From: Yponomeuta sedellus | Lineage: Eukaryota; Arthropoda; Insecta; Lepidoptera; Yponomeutidae | Reading direction: 5' to 3' | DNA: 64,000 nt | NCBI GenBank assembly: GCA_934045075.1 | Contig: OW203751.1 | Location: forward strand, 8,009,822-8,073,821 | In this document: piece after piece, positions 9,937-19,774 of the stretch | How positions within the stretch are numbered: position 1 is the stretch's first letter | How the letters are laid out: every line of letters starts with the position of its first letter | Program-made: the position numbers and the translations under genes | Notes under the pieces: generated by a model | Seen by the model: only the letters and a program-made list of their open reading frames with translations | The model's database searches: none | What the model was told of the DNA's origin: nothing

Positions 9937-10142
9937 GAAATGAAAAAAAATGAAATGAAAAGGTTTTAATTCCGAGTAGCACAGAAACTGCGGCTTAATA
10001 AACGTTACAATTCTAACTAGGTGTCCATTTCAAAATCTAGATCATTTTGGAGAAAAAATTGACAAGAAAACTCCAAACTTAGTCTTTTCAAAGTGCTTAA
10101 TTAACAGAGTTTACATAATTATTATAAAACATAGAACTCATG
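9937..10142 (-). mobile_element. CR1-group LINE 3' end, part 1
   Basis: The 3' UTR of the same family as 45129-50512: (ATTTC)-type tail at 9937-9960, then the GGTTTTAATTCCGAGTAGC and AGGTGTCCATTTCAAAATCT blocks. It is interrupted at 10142 by a family S SINE and resumes at 10510. Confidence 0.85.
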
Positions 10143-10509
10143 AAGCGCTCGTGGCCTAGGCGAACCGAGTGATTGGAACCAATCACTTGGTTAAGCAACA
10201 ACAGGCGTGGTCAGGTACGGGATGGGTGAGCGTCCCGTGACCCGACCGCTAGTGGCATTTTTCCGAGCGCTTGCGTGCTTCGCAAGGCACGTTAAGCCGT
10301 TGGTGCCGGCTGTCATATAATGGCAGTCGTTAAGCCATGTCAGAGGCCTTATGGGCGGCTTGATAAGTTCTGACAGTAAGGCCCGCCACTGTCTTACAAT
10401 TCTCCACCAACCCGGAATTGGCCCCCGTGGTGGAGTATGGCCTAACCTTCCTGCGATGCAGGAAGAGACTCGTGCCCCAACAGTGGGGACATACAAGGGT
10501 TGATAACGA
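10143..10509 (+). mobile_element. Family S (5S-derived) SINE, subfamily A, full length with TSD
   Basis: The element is exactly bounded by the 11-bp direct repeat TAGAACTCATG (10132-10142 and 10510-10520), which gives a 367-bp unit. The 5S-like box A begins at element position about 49 (TTAAGCAACAACAGGCG), as in animal 5S rRNA where box A starts about 50 nt in. Box C follows (GGGATGGGTGAGCG). A T5 run sits at positions 116-120. The body has the GCACGTTAAGCCGTTGGTGC, GGAGTATGGCCTAACCTTCC and GTGCCCCAACAGTGGGGACA blocks and ends GGGTTGATAACGA. The target was a LINE 3' UTR. Known family logic: SINE3-type elements use a 5S type I internal promoter; activity of this copy is unknown. Confidence 0.92.
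10190..10237 (+). promoter_or_regulatory. 5S-type internal control region in SINE head
   Basis: Box A-like GTTAAGCAACAACAGGCG, an intermediate segment GTGGTCAGG and box C-like GATGGGTGAGCG keep the order and spacing of the 5S rRNA type I Pol III promoter. Promoter activity is inferred, not shown. Confidence 0.7.
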
Positions 10510-10560
10510 TAGAACTCATGCATTTTATTGTTAATTATACAATTAACAATAGACTATAAA
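10510..10560 (-). mobile_element. CR1-group LINE fragment, part 2
   Basis: Continues the LINE 3' UTR after the SINE (TAGAACTCATGCATT), then fades into unrelated sequence. Confidence 0.6.
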
Positions 10561-10844
10561 TATTAATTTTATGAAACGCTGCCAAGGCCATGCCTGCTAC
10601 ATAGCTCACGTCATTCGGGTTTCCCCACGACGGTTTCCTTCACTTTAGAGTGTTACATTACAAAGACTAAATAAGACTTAAATATAAACTTAATAACATG
10701 GTTAATTAACTCGGAACCAAATCGTGGCATCATTTGTAACTGTCAGTCAAATTGCGGGAAAATAATTGCCACGTATGACTTTTGCCAACATGTGGCCTTT
10801 GTATTTCTTAATGATTCGCGATACTCAAACACAGTTATATATTA

Positions 10845-11047
10845 AATGGGTCTAATCGCGATTATTTATTAGGTAAATTGTCACTTCAGTCTACCCGCGA
10901 CTACGGCAACTGTAACGCTGCCGAACCGTCGGGAAATAAGGAAATTACGTAGTCATATATTAAACGTATATAAATACGTAATTTTCTTATTTTCGGATTA
11001 TTTATTAGGTAAAACGTCATTACTTTGTTTCTCGACGTTTAATATAT
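10845..11047. repeat. MITE-like repeat (family K)
   Basis: Shares TCTAATCGCGATTATTTATT, CACTTCAGTCTACCCG and CGTCGGGAAATAAG with 44034-44177 and, more weakly, 31105-31225 and 38890-39080. Here it is longer and disrupted. No ORF. Confidence 0.45.
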
Positions 11048-11500
11048 CGAACTCATGCATTGTACTGGGTTTAATTCCAGACATCATGGTCATTTAAATA
11101 ATTAAATAATCCTTTATGTTTTAAGTAGCCGTTTTGCCACAAAGTGTACGTAACATATTTTTTTAACCCCGTCTCAGGCAAGCTTAATACGAGTATATTA
11201 TCTACAAGGATTTTATAATACGTATACAATGCTCCATGAAGGATAAATCAACCTTTGCCAACCTAAATCTTGGGAACGAAAGTTATTTTTTATTTATAGT
11301 ATCTTTGTGTTGGCTACATACAGTTTTAAAATTACTGATATCTTTCCTGAGGTACACAATATTTTCGTAGATATACTGACTGTCAACTGTCAAGATGTTA
11401 GTTTCTTTAAAGAAATCTCTTAATGAGTCTCTACTGCCCAGCTTATAAACGAATCTGATGTCTTTTCTGCAAGGCGAAGATGGTCTCAATTCCGCTGAAT
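11048..11500 (-). pseudogene. CR1-group LINE ORF2 C-terminus and 3' UTR
   Basis: The minus-strand frame reads IRFVYKLGSRDSLRDFFKET, NILTVDSQYIYENIVYLRKD and ISNFKTVCSQHKD. This matches the C-terminal region of the intact ORF2 at 45323 nearly residue for residue. The frame ends early and downstream sequence to 11048 is the family 3' UTR. The polymerase core is missing. Same orientation as all other copies here. Confidence 0.85.
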
Positions 11501-11783
11501 ATCATTCGCTTGCTGTAGTGTCCGTTCTCGCATGAGAAAAGCTCGCGTCACGACAAAATAAGTATTCATGCAAATTTTTTATCATTAATTATCGCATTGT
11601 AACAAATAACCTTTCAAAGAGATTATTACTTATTAATAATAATGTAATAATGCCCCGTATGCGTTTGTGATTTTAATTTGCAATTTCCATTATACTTTAT
11701 TGTAAACAAAGAAATATTTTACATATTTATATTTTTAGTTTGTGTTTTTGCGTTATATAATTTGTTCTGACATATTTTTGTGC

Positions 11784-11788
<5 letters not shown>

Positions 11789-11866
<78 letters not shown>
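11789..11866. repeat. (TA)n microsatellite
   Basis: 39 uninterrupted TA units within an AT-rich stretch. Confidence 0.98.
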
Positions 11867-11867
<1 letters not shown>

Positions 11868-12002
11868 CGCTAAATTATATATTTATTTTTTTTATTTTAT
11901 TAATTTGGACGAAACGTTTGTGGATGTATATTTCTATGCTCGTGTAAGATTGTGTTCTGTATTTTATTAAAAAGTTTTACATAAAAACATTTTAATATAA
12001 AT

Positions 12003-12192
12003 TATACTATTTTTATTTTTAATGCACTAACCCGTGCTAAGGACAATTTTAAAAACCTATTACGTAATACAGAGAATAGTGTAAAGAGGTTCGAAATTTC
12101 ACTGATGCCGGTGAGTCCCCCATTGGCTCAGTTGGAAAGAGGTTCGAATCCCGGCATGGGTGGATTTTTAGCCTCTTTTTTAGGTTTTTTTA
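12003..12192. mobile_element. Family T SINE, inverted tail then sense body
   Basis: 12003-12060 is the inverted tail (TATACTATTTTTATTTTTAA, ACCCGTGCTAAGG). 12061-12192 is a sense body from TACGTAATACAGAG with a deletion that removes most of the anticodon arm. It ends GGTTTTTTT. Confidence 0.75.
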
Positions 12193-12472
12193 AAAACTCA
12201 GAAAAGCAGGTCTCCTCACGAGGCCTTCTCGGTCAATTAATCGACAAATCACACCCAGCAGCGCCTGTCACGCCGAGCGCCATCAAAATCGACGCGGGTC
12301 GTAAGTCACATGGATCGATAAACATGACAGAGGGAACGACCTTCTTGCGAGACTAGTTGAGCCGTGGATTCGCTCGCTTATTCTAACAAAGAATAGGCTA
12401 TTTGAGAGGTGGCTGAAAACCACCTCTGGTAATAGGTGGGATTGATACTATTTTATACAAACAAACTGAGAT

Positions 12473-12762
12473 TATACTATTTTTATTTTTAATGCACCAA
12501 CCCGTGCTAAGGACAATTTTAAAAACCTATTTAGAGGCTAAAAATTCCACCCATGCCGGGATTCGAAACCGCGACCTCTGGCTATCCGTGCCAGCGATCT
12601 TTCCAACTGAGCTAATGGGTGACTCTCAGAGTCGTGACTCTCAGACTCTCAGAGTCGCCCATTAGCTCAGTTGGAAAGAGCGCTGGCACGGAGAGCCAGA
12701 GGTCGCGGGTTCGAATCCCGGTATGAGTGGAATTTTTTGCTTCTAAATAGGTTTTTAAAACC
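12473..12762. mobile_element. Family T SINE, foldback form with TSD
   Basis: Inverted tail and tRNA-like body (12473-about 12630), then a sense tRNA-like body to the short 3' end (to 12762), joined by a CTCAGAGTC-rich junction. Flanked by AACTGAGAT (12464-12472 and 12763-12771). Confidence 0.8.
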
Positions 12763-13254
12763 AACTGAGATCTTTCGATGTCATCGATCGAGCGATACAA
12801 AGGTTGTATATCGACTGACATTGATATTGGCACTGACTTTATATGTCAGTGGAGTCATATGAAGGGTCTAAAGCGTCATATAGACCCTTTATATGTCTCC
12901 ACTCTTGGGTCACGGGACTCTTCCTGTATCGCAGGAAGGTTAGGCCATACTCCATCACGTGGGCCGTGAATAGGCTATTTGAGAGGCGGCTGAAAACCTA
13001 CTCAGATCTTTCGATATCAACCCTTTATATGTCCCCACTGTTGGGGCACGGATTTCTTCCTATATTGCAGGAACGTTAGGGCCATACTCCATCACGTGGG
13101 CCGTGAATTCGCTCGTTTAGTCTACCAAAGAATAGGCTATTTGAGGGGTCGCTGAAAACCTACTCAGATCTTTCGATATCATCGATCGATCGATATAAAG
13201 GTTTGAGATCGACTGATATTGATATCGGCACTGACTTTATATGTCAGTGGAGAC
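12763..13254. repeat. Local tandem duplication with family S SINE 3' pieces
   Basis: The segment with CATCGATCGAGCGATA, GACTGACATTGATATTGGCA and TTTATATGTCAGTGGAG at 12781-12860 recurs at 13183-13254. GAATAGGCTATTTGAGAGG with GGCTGAAAACC recurs at 12392, 12970 and 13127. Three minus-strand family S 3' ends (12879-12967, 13012-13107, then 13255 on) sit at equivalent places. Confidence 0.7.
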
Positions 13255-13625
13255 ATATTCATACAGACCCTTTATATGTCTCCACTGTTGGGGCACGGGT
13301 CTCTTCCTGTATCGCAGGAAGGTTAGGTCATAATCTACCATGTGGGCCAAGGCCGGGTTGGTGGAGGATTGTAAGACAGTGGCGGGCCTTAATGTCAGAA
13401 GTTATCAAGCCGTCCATAAGGCCTCTGACATGGCTTAACGACTGCCATTAGATGACAGCCGGCACCAACAGCTTAGCGTGGCTTGCGAAGCACGGAAGCG
13501 CTCGGAAATAATGCAACTAGGGGTAGTCACGAGATGGTCACCCATTCAGTGCCTGACCGCGCCTGTAGTTGCTTGACTCAAGTGATTGATTCAGTCATTC
13601 GGTTCGACTAGGCCACGAGCGCTTC
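13255..13625 (-). mobile_element. Family S SINE, subfamily A, nearly full length
   Basis: On the minus strand it runs from GAAGCGCTCGTGGCCTAGTC with a decayed 5S-like head (TCAAGCAACTACAGGCGCGG) to ACATATAAAGGGTCTG. The T-run after the head is broken (TATTTCC). Confidence 0.85.
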
Positions 13626-13732
13626 GTGTGTATATTGCTTAGTTAACGTGGCAGTTGGGGCACATAGCTCGAAGAACTGATGGCGGTTGAGGCGAAAAAG
13701 TAAAAGTAAAGTAAAATAAAAATCCCCCAAAA

Positions 13733-13776
13733 GTGCCCCAGCAGTGGGAACATAAAAGGGGTTGATATCGATACAA
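13733..13776 (+). mobile_element. Family S SINE 3' scrap
   Basis: GTGCCCCAGCAGTGGGAACA followed by GGGGTTGATATCGATA only. Confidence 0.6.
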
Positions 13777-14338
13777 ACAAACAGTGATATTTCCTTGAGT
13801 ATGTATCGTAGCGACTTTAGGATCAAGAAAAAGATGTGTGTGTGTGTAGCTGCAAAAGAATATTCTGTTCGTTTTGCATTCTGCAGTTTTTATGTAGGCT
13901 AGGGTTGTCAAATTTATTTCTGAATTATTACAAATTATACTTCATTGCACACGCAACATTTAACCAGACATTACATAAGAAATAAGATGTTCAAAGGCGA
14001 GGTTATCTCTGAAAAAGGTTTCTTTCAGCAAATCTTAGAGAGTCGGAGAGGCGGTAAGAAGCGAGACTGTTGGTCTATTTTATACGCGTACAAATAGACC
14101 AATACATAAATTTTAAATAAACTACCTAACTATGGAAGTAATAAATAAACTACCTAAATTAAACATTTAGAAAAGTAAAATAAAACTATACGTTGATATA
14201 AACACAAATATAACCTAGGATAAACAATATAGGATTTTAATCCATCTCCGCTAAAAACTCGATTAAAATCCTAGGATATTTATATAACATTCTAGGCTGT
14301 ATGTTTTAAAAATAGTTACCACAGACACTAAGATTTCT
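13777..14338. other. Unassigned stretch
   Basis: AT-rich with no supported gene. A short inverted repeat (AGGATTTTAATC / GATTAAAATCCT, near 14231-14272) could form a hairpin. Confidence 0.4.
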
Positions 14339-14346
14339 CATGTTTA

Positions 14347-14497
14347 AAAACCTACTTAGAGGCTAAAAACCCATGCCGGGATTCGAACCCGCGACCTCTG
14401 GCTATCCGTGCCAGCGCTCTTTCCAACTGAGCTAATGGGTGACTCACCGGCATCAGTGAAATTTCGAACCTCTTTACAAGATTCTCTGTATTACGCA
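14347..14497 (-). mobile_element. Family T SINE, 5'-truncated, with TSD
   Basis: Flanked by CATGTTTA (14339-14346 and 14498-14505). On the minus strand it runs from GCGTAATACAGAATC through the tRNA-like segment to the short 3' end. Confidence 0.8.
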
Positions 14498-15021
14498 CAT
14501 GTTTACTTTTTGCAAAAAACCTGTTATAAAATAAGTTTTGATTTATTCCATTGGTAGCGCTAGTTAGCGCCCCTTGGCGTTAAGTATGAGCTGCTCAAAG
14601 TTTTGCTCAAACATTTTTTTAACATTTTAGAAAGAATATAGAAGTGTGTGTGTACAAAATTAGACCTGGAGGTCCCTTAGATAAACAAAATATTATTCAA
14701 AAAAGCATGCCGTATTAAAGATGTTAATTCAAACAAAAAATGTTTTGATTCTAAGAATTTGTATAGTCTTTTTATCCTTCTTGTCCAATGTAGTAAACAA
14801 GATTCTAACCTCAAAATTGATATGTGATGTCAAAACTACATATTTTCTCGCGAGTTCATAAACTTTCTTTATAAAATTGGCAGCGTGTTGTCTAAAATAG
14901 TCTCCCCGATTACTTCATTTATGGTAATATGGCAGTTTTCGACTAAAAAGTGTTGTTTATTAAAATGGACAAGTAAGAATAAATAGACTGTACTTAGTTG
15001 AGATTGACAGTAAAATCATAG

Positions 15022-15130
15022 TCGTCGTCAGGCTTTACTAGTCCCCTGCTGGACCTAGCCCTCCCTTAAAGAGCGCCACGTTGTGCTATCATAGGGGGTA
15101 ATACCCATAATCCCCACGGGCATGCGGGAT
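15022..15130 (-). mobile_element. RTE-type LINE 3'-end fragment
   Basis: Minus strand carries GGGATTATGGGTATTACCCC, GATAGCACAACGTGGCGCTC, GCTAGGTCCAGCAGGGGAC and GACGACGA, matching 44530-44640 and 53553-53647. Confidence 0.7.
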
Positions 15131-15754
15131 GAAATGAAATTAAATGAAAATTATTATTATTAATACTTTTATTGCACCATAAAAACCGTACAATGCGGCG
15201 AACTTAATGCCATATGCATTATCTACCAGTCAACCGCGGCCCCCGCGGGAGGTAGACGAAAATGAAAATTATAGACTTTTAGTCCAGATCTACTCAGGGG
15301 TGTTGTTATATCGGAAGAGTGCGACCAGGTTTCGCTTCGATTCACAGAGCTTAATCATGGTGAGTAGAGACGGAGCTCGCGTCGTCGGTTGCTCGTCTTG
15401 TGTTGTGCTTACGAAAGTTTAAGTTCAAAAATGACAATTACAGTGAAAAGTAAATAAATCGATATTATTTATTTAAGTTAACGTTGTGACAACCCTACGG
15501 TACCATGTTTGCAGTATCGCGCCCCCCGCTAGAACTACAAGACTCGTGTAAGCGCGCGATGTCCATAATAATAATATTATTATTAATTGTTATACCAAAA
15601 ACAAAAACTTCGCTCAAATATTTCAAGCGGACTTCGGTTGTTTTTCAAACAGTTTGGGAGTTTCTTCGAGTTTTGTTCTCTACTCCTATAATGGCCCTGT
15701 GAGTAGTCGCTTCGCGGTGCTAACGGGGTGAACTTTAAGGTGATCCGGGGTGCT
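15131..15754. other. Unassigned stretch
   Basis: Short ORFs without recognisable domains; no repeat family of this window is clearly present. Confidence 0.35.
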
Positions 15755-15756
15755 AA

Positions 15757-15917
15757 CTCAGAAGGATAGGATTCGTAACGAATGCATCCGACAGAGAGCC
15801 AAAGTTATCGACATAGCTCAGAGAATTAGCGAGCTGAAGTGGCAGTGGGCTGGCCATATCTCGCGAAGAACCGACAACCGTTGGAGTAAGCGTGTTCTTG
15901 AGTGGAGACCGCGACTT
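15757..15917 (+). pseudogene. RTE-type LINE C-terminal fragment
   Basis: Plus-strand reading RIRNECIRQRAKVIDIAQRI, SELKWQWAGHISRRTDNRWS and KRVLEWRPRL, then it breaks off at 15917 into a perfect 30-bp palindrome. Confidence 0.8.
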
Positions 15918-15945
15918 CCGCCAAAAACGGCCGTTTTTGGCGGAA
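15916..15945. repeat. Perfect 30-bp palindrome
   Basis: Two 15-nt arms without spacer (TTCCGCCAAAAACGG and its exact complement), sitting exactly at the broken end of the RTE fragment. Confidence 0.95.
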
Positions 15946-15965
15946 AGTGTAATTCACTTACATAT

Positions 15966-16258
15966 GTTGGTATCAACCCATTGTATATCCCCACTGCTGG
16001 GGCACGGGTCTCATCCTGCATCGCAGGAAGGTTAGGCCATACTCCACCACGGGGGCCAAGTCCGGGTTGGTGGAGGATTGTAAGACAGTGGCGGGCCTTA
16101 CTGTCAGAAGTTATCAAGCCGCCCGGCCTCTGACATGGCATGACGACTGCCATTAGTACACAACAGCCGACATCAACGGCTTAGCGTGGTTTGCGAAGCA
16201 CGGAAGCGCTCTGATAAAATGCCACTAGCAGCAGTCACCAGCACTTGACCGCGCCTTG
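15966..16258 (-). mobile_element. Family S SINE, subfamily A, 5'-truncated
   Basis: Minus strand runs from AAGGCGCGGTCAAGTGC to GATATACAATGGGTTGATAC. The box A part of the head is missing and box C is deleted. Confidence 0.8.
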
Positions 16259-16383
16259 AAAACTCTAAATAAATGCATATAGTTTTTAAGAACCTAATTA
16301 TTCCTCGTTTATGGGAAAACTGTATACATTTATAATGGTATTAGCTAGTGCCTGCGACTTCGTCTGCGTAGGATTAGTATTTC

Positions 16384-16475
16384 GATTAGATAGAAGATAG
16401 ATAGATAGAGAACACTTTATTGCACAACCAGAAAAAATATTACAACCATGATTCTTGAATTTAAGTAATGTTATA
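16384..16475 (-). mobile_element. LINE 3' end with short TATC tail (family H)
   Basis: Inverted relative of 5428-5563: TATCTATCTATC, GTGTTCTC, GTTGTGCAATAAAG in minus orientation and the GGTTGTAATATTTTTTC block. Confidence 0.55.
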
Positions 16476-16635
16476 CAATTGGCGGTTAGCTATTAGCGTG
16501 GCGTAAAAAAAATATTATGGTATTAAAATTATCACATAAATATTTTTTGGGTCGCATTTGAAAAATATAACAGCCTGACAATATTGAGACGTGACAGTCG
16601 CAATATAAAAACGTAATAATATTGTAAACTTATGA

Positions 16636-16698
16636 AACAAGAGTGATCTTAAATGATAACCACGGTTAAGCAACATAGGGCGCGTTCCGTGCATGTTT
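16636..16698 (+). mobile_element. Family S SINE head, subfamily B, scrap
   Basis: AGAGTGATCTTAAATGATAA then GGTTAAGCAACATAGGGCGC and GTGCATG: a 5S-like box A without the rest of the element. Confidence 0.65.
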
Positions 16699-16939
16699 TG
16701 GCGTACTGGTACACCAAAGGATTTAGAAGGTTCAGTGTAGATGTGAATAAAAGAGTCACGAAAGTTTAACGCTCACAGGCACTATATTATAGTTCACGTC
16801 ACAGGATTACATACACAGAAAAATACAGAAAAAGATACCGTCACTTATGGCTCTATCGGACTGACTGTCGTGGGGCGCTTGGCTGCAAGCCGCGCGGCCC
16901 AATCTGCTAACTAAGCACAATGCATTACAATGTGTCACT

Positions 16940-17214
16940 ACACATGGATTGACACTGTCTATAACCAACACTAGTGGCATATTTCCGAGCGATTCCGTTC
17001 CTCGCAATGCACATTAAGCAGTTGGTGCCGGCTGCCGTCGATAGATGGCAGTCGTTAAGCCAAGTCAGAGGCTTTAAGGCGGCTTGAAAACTTCTGACAG
17101 TAAGACCAGCCACTAGTCTAGCAAGCCTCCGCCAATCCGGACTTGGCCTATACGTTCCTCAGGGAAGAGATCCGTGCCCCTCGGTGGGGACATAATGGGT
17201 TGATGAAGATGATG
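16940..17214 (+). mobile_element. Family S SINE, subfamily B, 5'-truncated
   Basis: From GACTGTC-like sequence and ACACTAGTGGCATATTTCCG (T-run broken) to GGGACATAATGGGTTGATGA with a GAT tail. A small deletion removes the CCCCGTGGTGGAGTA block. Confidence 0.8.
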
Positions 17215-17235
17215 ATTTGTGAATACTATCTCTCT

Positions 17236-17415
17236 TATAAAAACCTATTTAGAGGCTAAAAATTTCACCCATGCCGGGATTCGAACCCGCAACCTCTGGC
17301 TATCCGTGCCAGAGGTTGCGGGTTCGAATCCCGGCATAGGTGAAATTTTTAGCCTCTAAATAGGTTTTTAAATTTGTCCTTAGCACGGGTTAGTGCATTA
17401 AAAATTAAAATACTA
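17236..17415. mobile_element. Family T SINE, near-perfect foldback
   Basis: Minus-strand body (17236-17309) meets a plus-strand body (17310-17372) at GTGCCAGAGG, giving hairpin arms of about 65 bp. A long tail follows on the plus side to about 17405. Candidate TSD ATACTATCTCT / ATAATATCTCT (one mismatch). Confidence 0.8.
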
Positions 17416-17429
17416 TATAATATCTCTTT

Positions 17430-17700
17430 GTTTTCTAAGTTATGTACATTTGTGAAATTATAGTAGCAATACTACTCGCTGACGGTGAAGGAAAACATCG
17501 TAAGGAAACCCTAGTGTCTGAGGTGTTAGCGTACCTCAGCGCTTGCTACGTACAATGGCCCAACTATGAGGGTAAGTGCGGACATCTAAGGTCTAACTAA
17601 CTACTATCTTTCTTTCATTCTCCCTCTCCCTCTAAAAGAAATGCTTTTCAAAGAGACTCCAGCCCAGCAGAGGAAAGTGTGTTGGACCATTATGTACATA
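17430..17700 (+). mobile_element. Family D SINE, headless
   Basis: GTTTTCTAAGTTATGTACAT, ACTACTCGCTGACGGTGAAG, GAAAACATCGTAAGGAAACC and GGTGTTAGCGTACCTCAGCG match the minus-strand copy at 35633-35892. No tRNA-like head. Confidence 0.65.
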
Positions 17701-17949
17701 ATATTTTGAGAACAGTACAGGTAAGTCCATAAATTCGCGGTAAATTAGCGTGATTGCTTATATCGGTCATTGTCTTATTTTACCAAATACAGGGTGATAC
17801 CTTCTCGCCCGCTGTTAGGGAATTCTTAAGATAAACATTCAATAAATTTTCGCGCGGCGGCCGGCGCGGCCGATTGCTGGATGTCAGCCCAATTGATGTG
17901 CGATCTTTAGATTCTCTACACACTGAAGAAGTTTGGCTGGTTTGTAAGC

Positions 17950-18182
17950 TACACAAAAAAAATCATGGACATATTGCCCAGAACTCGTTAGACCCATACT
18001 AAGTAGAACTGAATGACTTGGGTTACAGGTGACGATAGATTTAATACAATATATATAGATAACATCCAAGACCCGAGACTAACTAGATAAGTTTCCTCGT
18101 TTGACCCGGCCGGGGATCGAACCCGAGACCTTGGGCTTTACAGTCAGCGTGCCAAACCGCTGCGCCACCAAGGCCGCCTAAT
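17950..18182 (-). mobile_element. Family C tRNA-headed SINE
   Basis: Minus strand head CGGCCTTGGTGGCGCAGCGG and B box GGTCTCGGGTTCGATCCCCG, then CGGGTCTTGGATG, GATTTAATACAA complement and a 3' end near 17950. Relatives at 31240-31467 and 61585-61815, all on the minus strand. Confidence 0.8.
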
Positions 18183-18240
18183 ATGTGTGTGCCTAAGCCG
18201 TAGCTTTCGAACACGCTAGTTTCTTTCTTTAAAAGGGGCA

Positions 18241-18357
18241 CTTTTCAAATATAAGATAAGATATATTCCTTATTGTACACTTGAAAAACAACGAATACAA
18301 AATTATTAAAAAATGTACATAATACAATTGGCGGCCTTATTGCTAAAAACAATTTCT
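18241..18357 (-). mobile_element. LINE 3'-end fragment (family I)
   Basis: Minus strand AATTGTTTTTAGCAATAAGG, GGCCGCCAATTGTATTATG and GTACAATAAGGAATATATC. Relatives at 29695-29776 (plus) and 39150-39275 (minus). Confidence 0.55.
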
Positions 18358-18530
18358 GCTCGGGCGCCAAGTCCAGGTTGCTGAAGGACTGTACAACAGT
18401 GGCGGGCCTTACTGTCATAAGTTATCAAGGCCTCGGAGATGGACATAGCCTATCGACTGCCATTACATGACAGCCGAAACCAACGGCTTCACGTGCTTTG
18501 GGGACATACAAGAGGATTAATATCGAATAT
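18358..18530. mobile_element. Family S SINE, subfamily A, inverted tail next to body
   Basis: 18358-18498 is a minus-strand body. 18499-18530 is a plus-strand tail piece (GGGACATACAAGAGGATTAA). Read on the minus strand this is an inverted tail followed by body. Confidence 0.65.
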
Positions 18531-18552
18531 TGAAAAAGTAACTGTCAATTTG

Positions 18553-18602
18553 GAAAACGTGGGTTCGAGTCCTGGAATGGGTGGATTTTTAGCATCTAAA
18601 TA
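18553..18602 (+). mobile_element. Family T SINE scrap
   Basis: B-box part GTGGGTTCGAGTCCTGG, GGTGGATTTTTAGC and CTAAATAG only. A second tail scrap lies at 18826-18862. Confidence 0.6.
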
Positions 18603-19123
18603 GAATAAAGAATAAAAAAATTATTTACTGCAAAGTGTTAAATTTGTGTCCTGGCTCCCAAACTCCATGTGCTATGGGTAGCCAGGCTACTCACGAATGG
18701 CTATAACTTAATTGTACTGTAGGCACTTAAACAAAAACTTACAAAACATTGCAAAACGTATTACTCAGACCGGATTTTTCAATAGTCAGACAACACCCTA
18801 TCACTGTCTTATCTAAAAATTATCCTTAATAAATAGGTTTTTAAAATTGTCCGTAGCACGGAGAATATACTAATAAGATGTTGACAATGATATTTATCAA
18901 TTAGTTTAAGAATCGACTCGGTGTTTCTTGAATGAAAATGATAATATGAATTGAATATGATTCACAGATCCAACAGTGGTTATAGAGTACAATTCGCACC
19001 ACAATGTAGCGAAGCAGTGGTGAAATATTATTTATATTTCTGTGGAAACAAATTTCAATTATATCATTCAATTCGAAGGTGTTTTTTATTTTAAGCTTTG
19101 CGTCAAATCGGGGTAGCTTAGTA
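18603..19123. other. Unassigned AT-rich stretch
   Basis: Apart from a family T tail scrap (18826-18862) I see no gene or repeat. Confidence 0.4.
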
Positions 19124-19136
19124 TAGATAAGATGTT

Positions 19137-19297
19137 TTAAAAAACCTTTTTCTTTTAAATTGTATTTACTATATTCTTTTTTAAAGCACTAACCCGTGCT
19201 AAAAACAATTTTAAAAAACCTATTTAGAGGGTAAAAATTCCACCCATGCCGGGATTCGAACCCGCGACCTCTGGCCATCCGTGCCAGCGCTCTTTCT
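19137..19297 (-). mobile_element. Family T SINE, 5'-truncated, with 13-bp TSD
   Basis: Flanked by TAGATAAGATGTT (19124-19136 and 19298-19310). On the minus strand it starts inside the tRNA-like head (GAAAGAGCGCTGGC), continues through the long tail and GAATATAGTAAATAC, and ends in A-rich sequence. Clean evidence of target-primed insertion. Confidence 0.88.
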
Positions 19298-19404
19298 TAG
19301 ATAAGATGTTGTTAAGAAATTAAATGATTAGTTCAGTCATATTGCCACAAGCGTTTTCTCTGAGAGAGGAAATTGACGCTTCTATCCCTACCAATCTCAT
19401 GACT

Positions 19405-19774
19405 TTAAACGATATCAACCCTTGTATGTCCCCACCCCACTGCCGGGGAACGGCTATCTTCCTGCATCGCAGGAAGGTTAGGCCATACTCCACCACGGGG
19501 GCCAAGTCCGGGTTGGTGGATTGTAACATAGTGGCGGGCCTTACTGTCAGAAGTTATCAAGCCGCCCATGAGGCCTCTGACATGGCTTAACGACTGCCAT
19601 TACATGACAGCCGGCACCAACGGCTTAGCGTGCCTTGCGAAGCACGGAAGCGTTCGGGAAAAATGCCACTAGCGGTAGTCACGGCACGGTCACCCATCCT
19701 GCACCTGACCGCGCCTGTTGTTGCTTAACTCAAGTGATTGATTCCAATCATTCGGTTCAGCTAGGCCACGGACG
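19405..19774 (-). mobile_element. Family S SINE, subfamily A, full length with TSD
   Basis: Flanked by CTCATGACT (19396-19404 and 19775-19783). The minus strand begins just inside GTCCGTGGCCTAG, has box-A-like TTAAGCAACAACAGGCGCGG, box-C-like GATGGGTGACCG and a T5 run, and ends GGGTTGATATCG. Confidence 0.9.
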
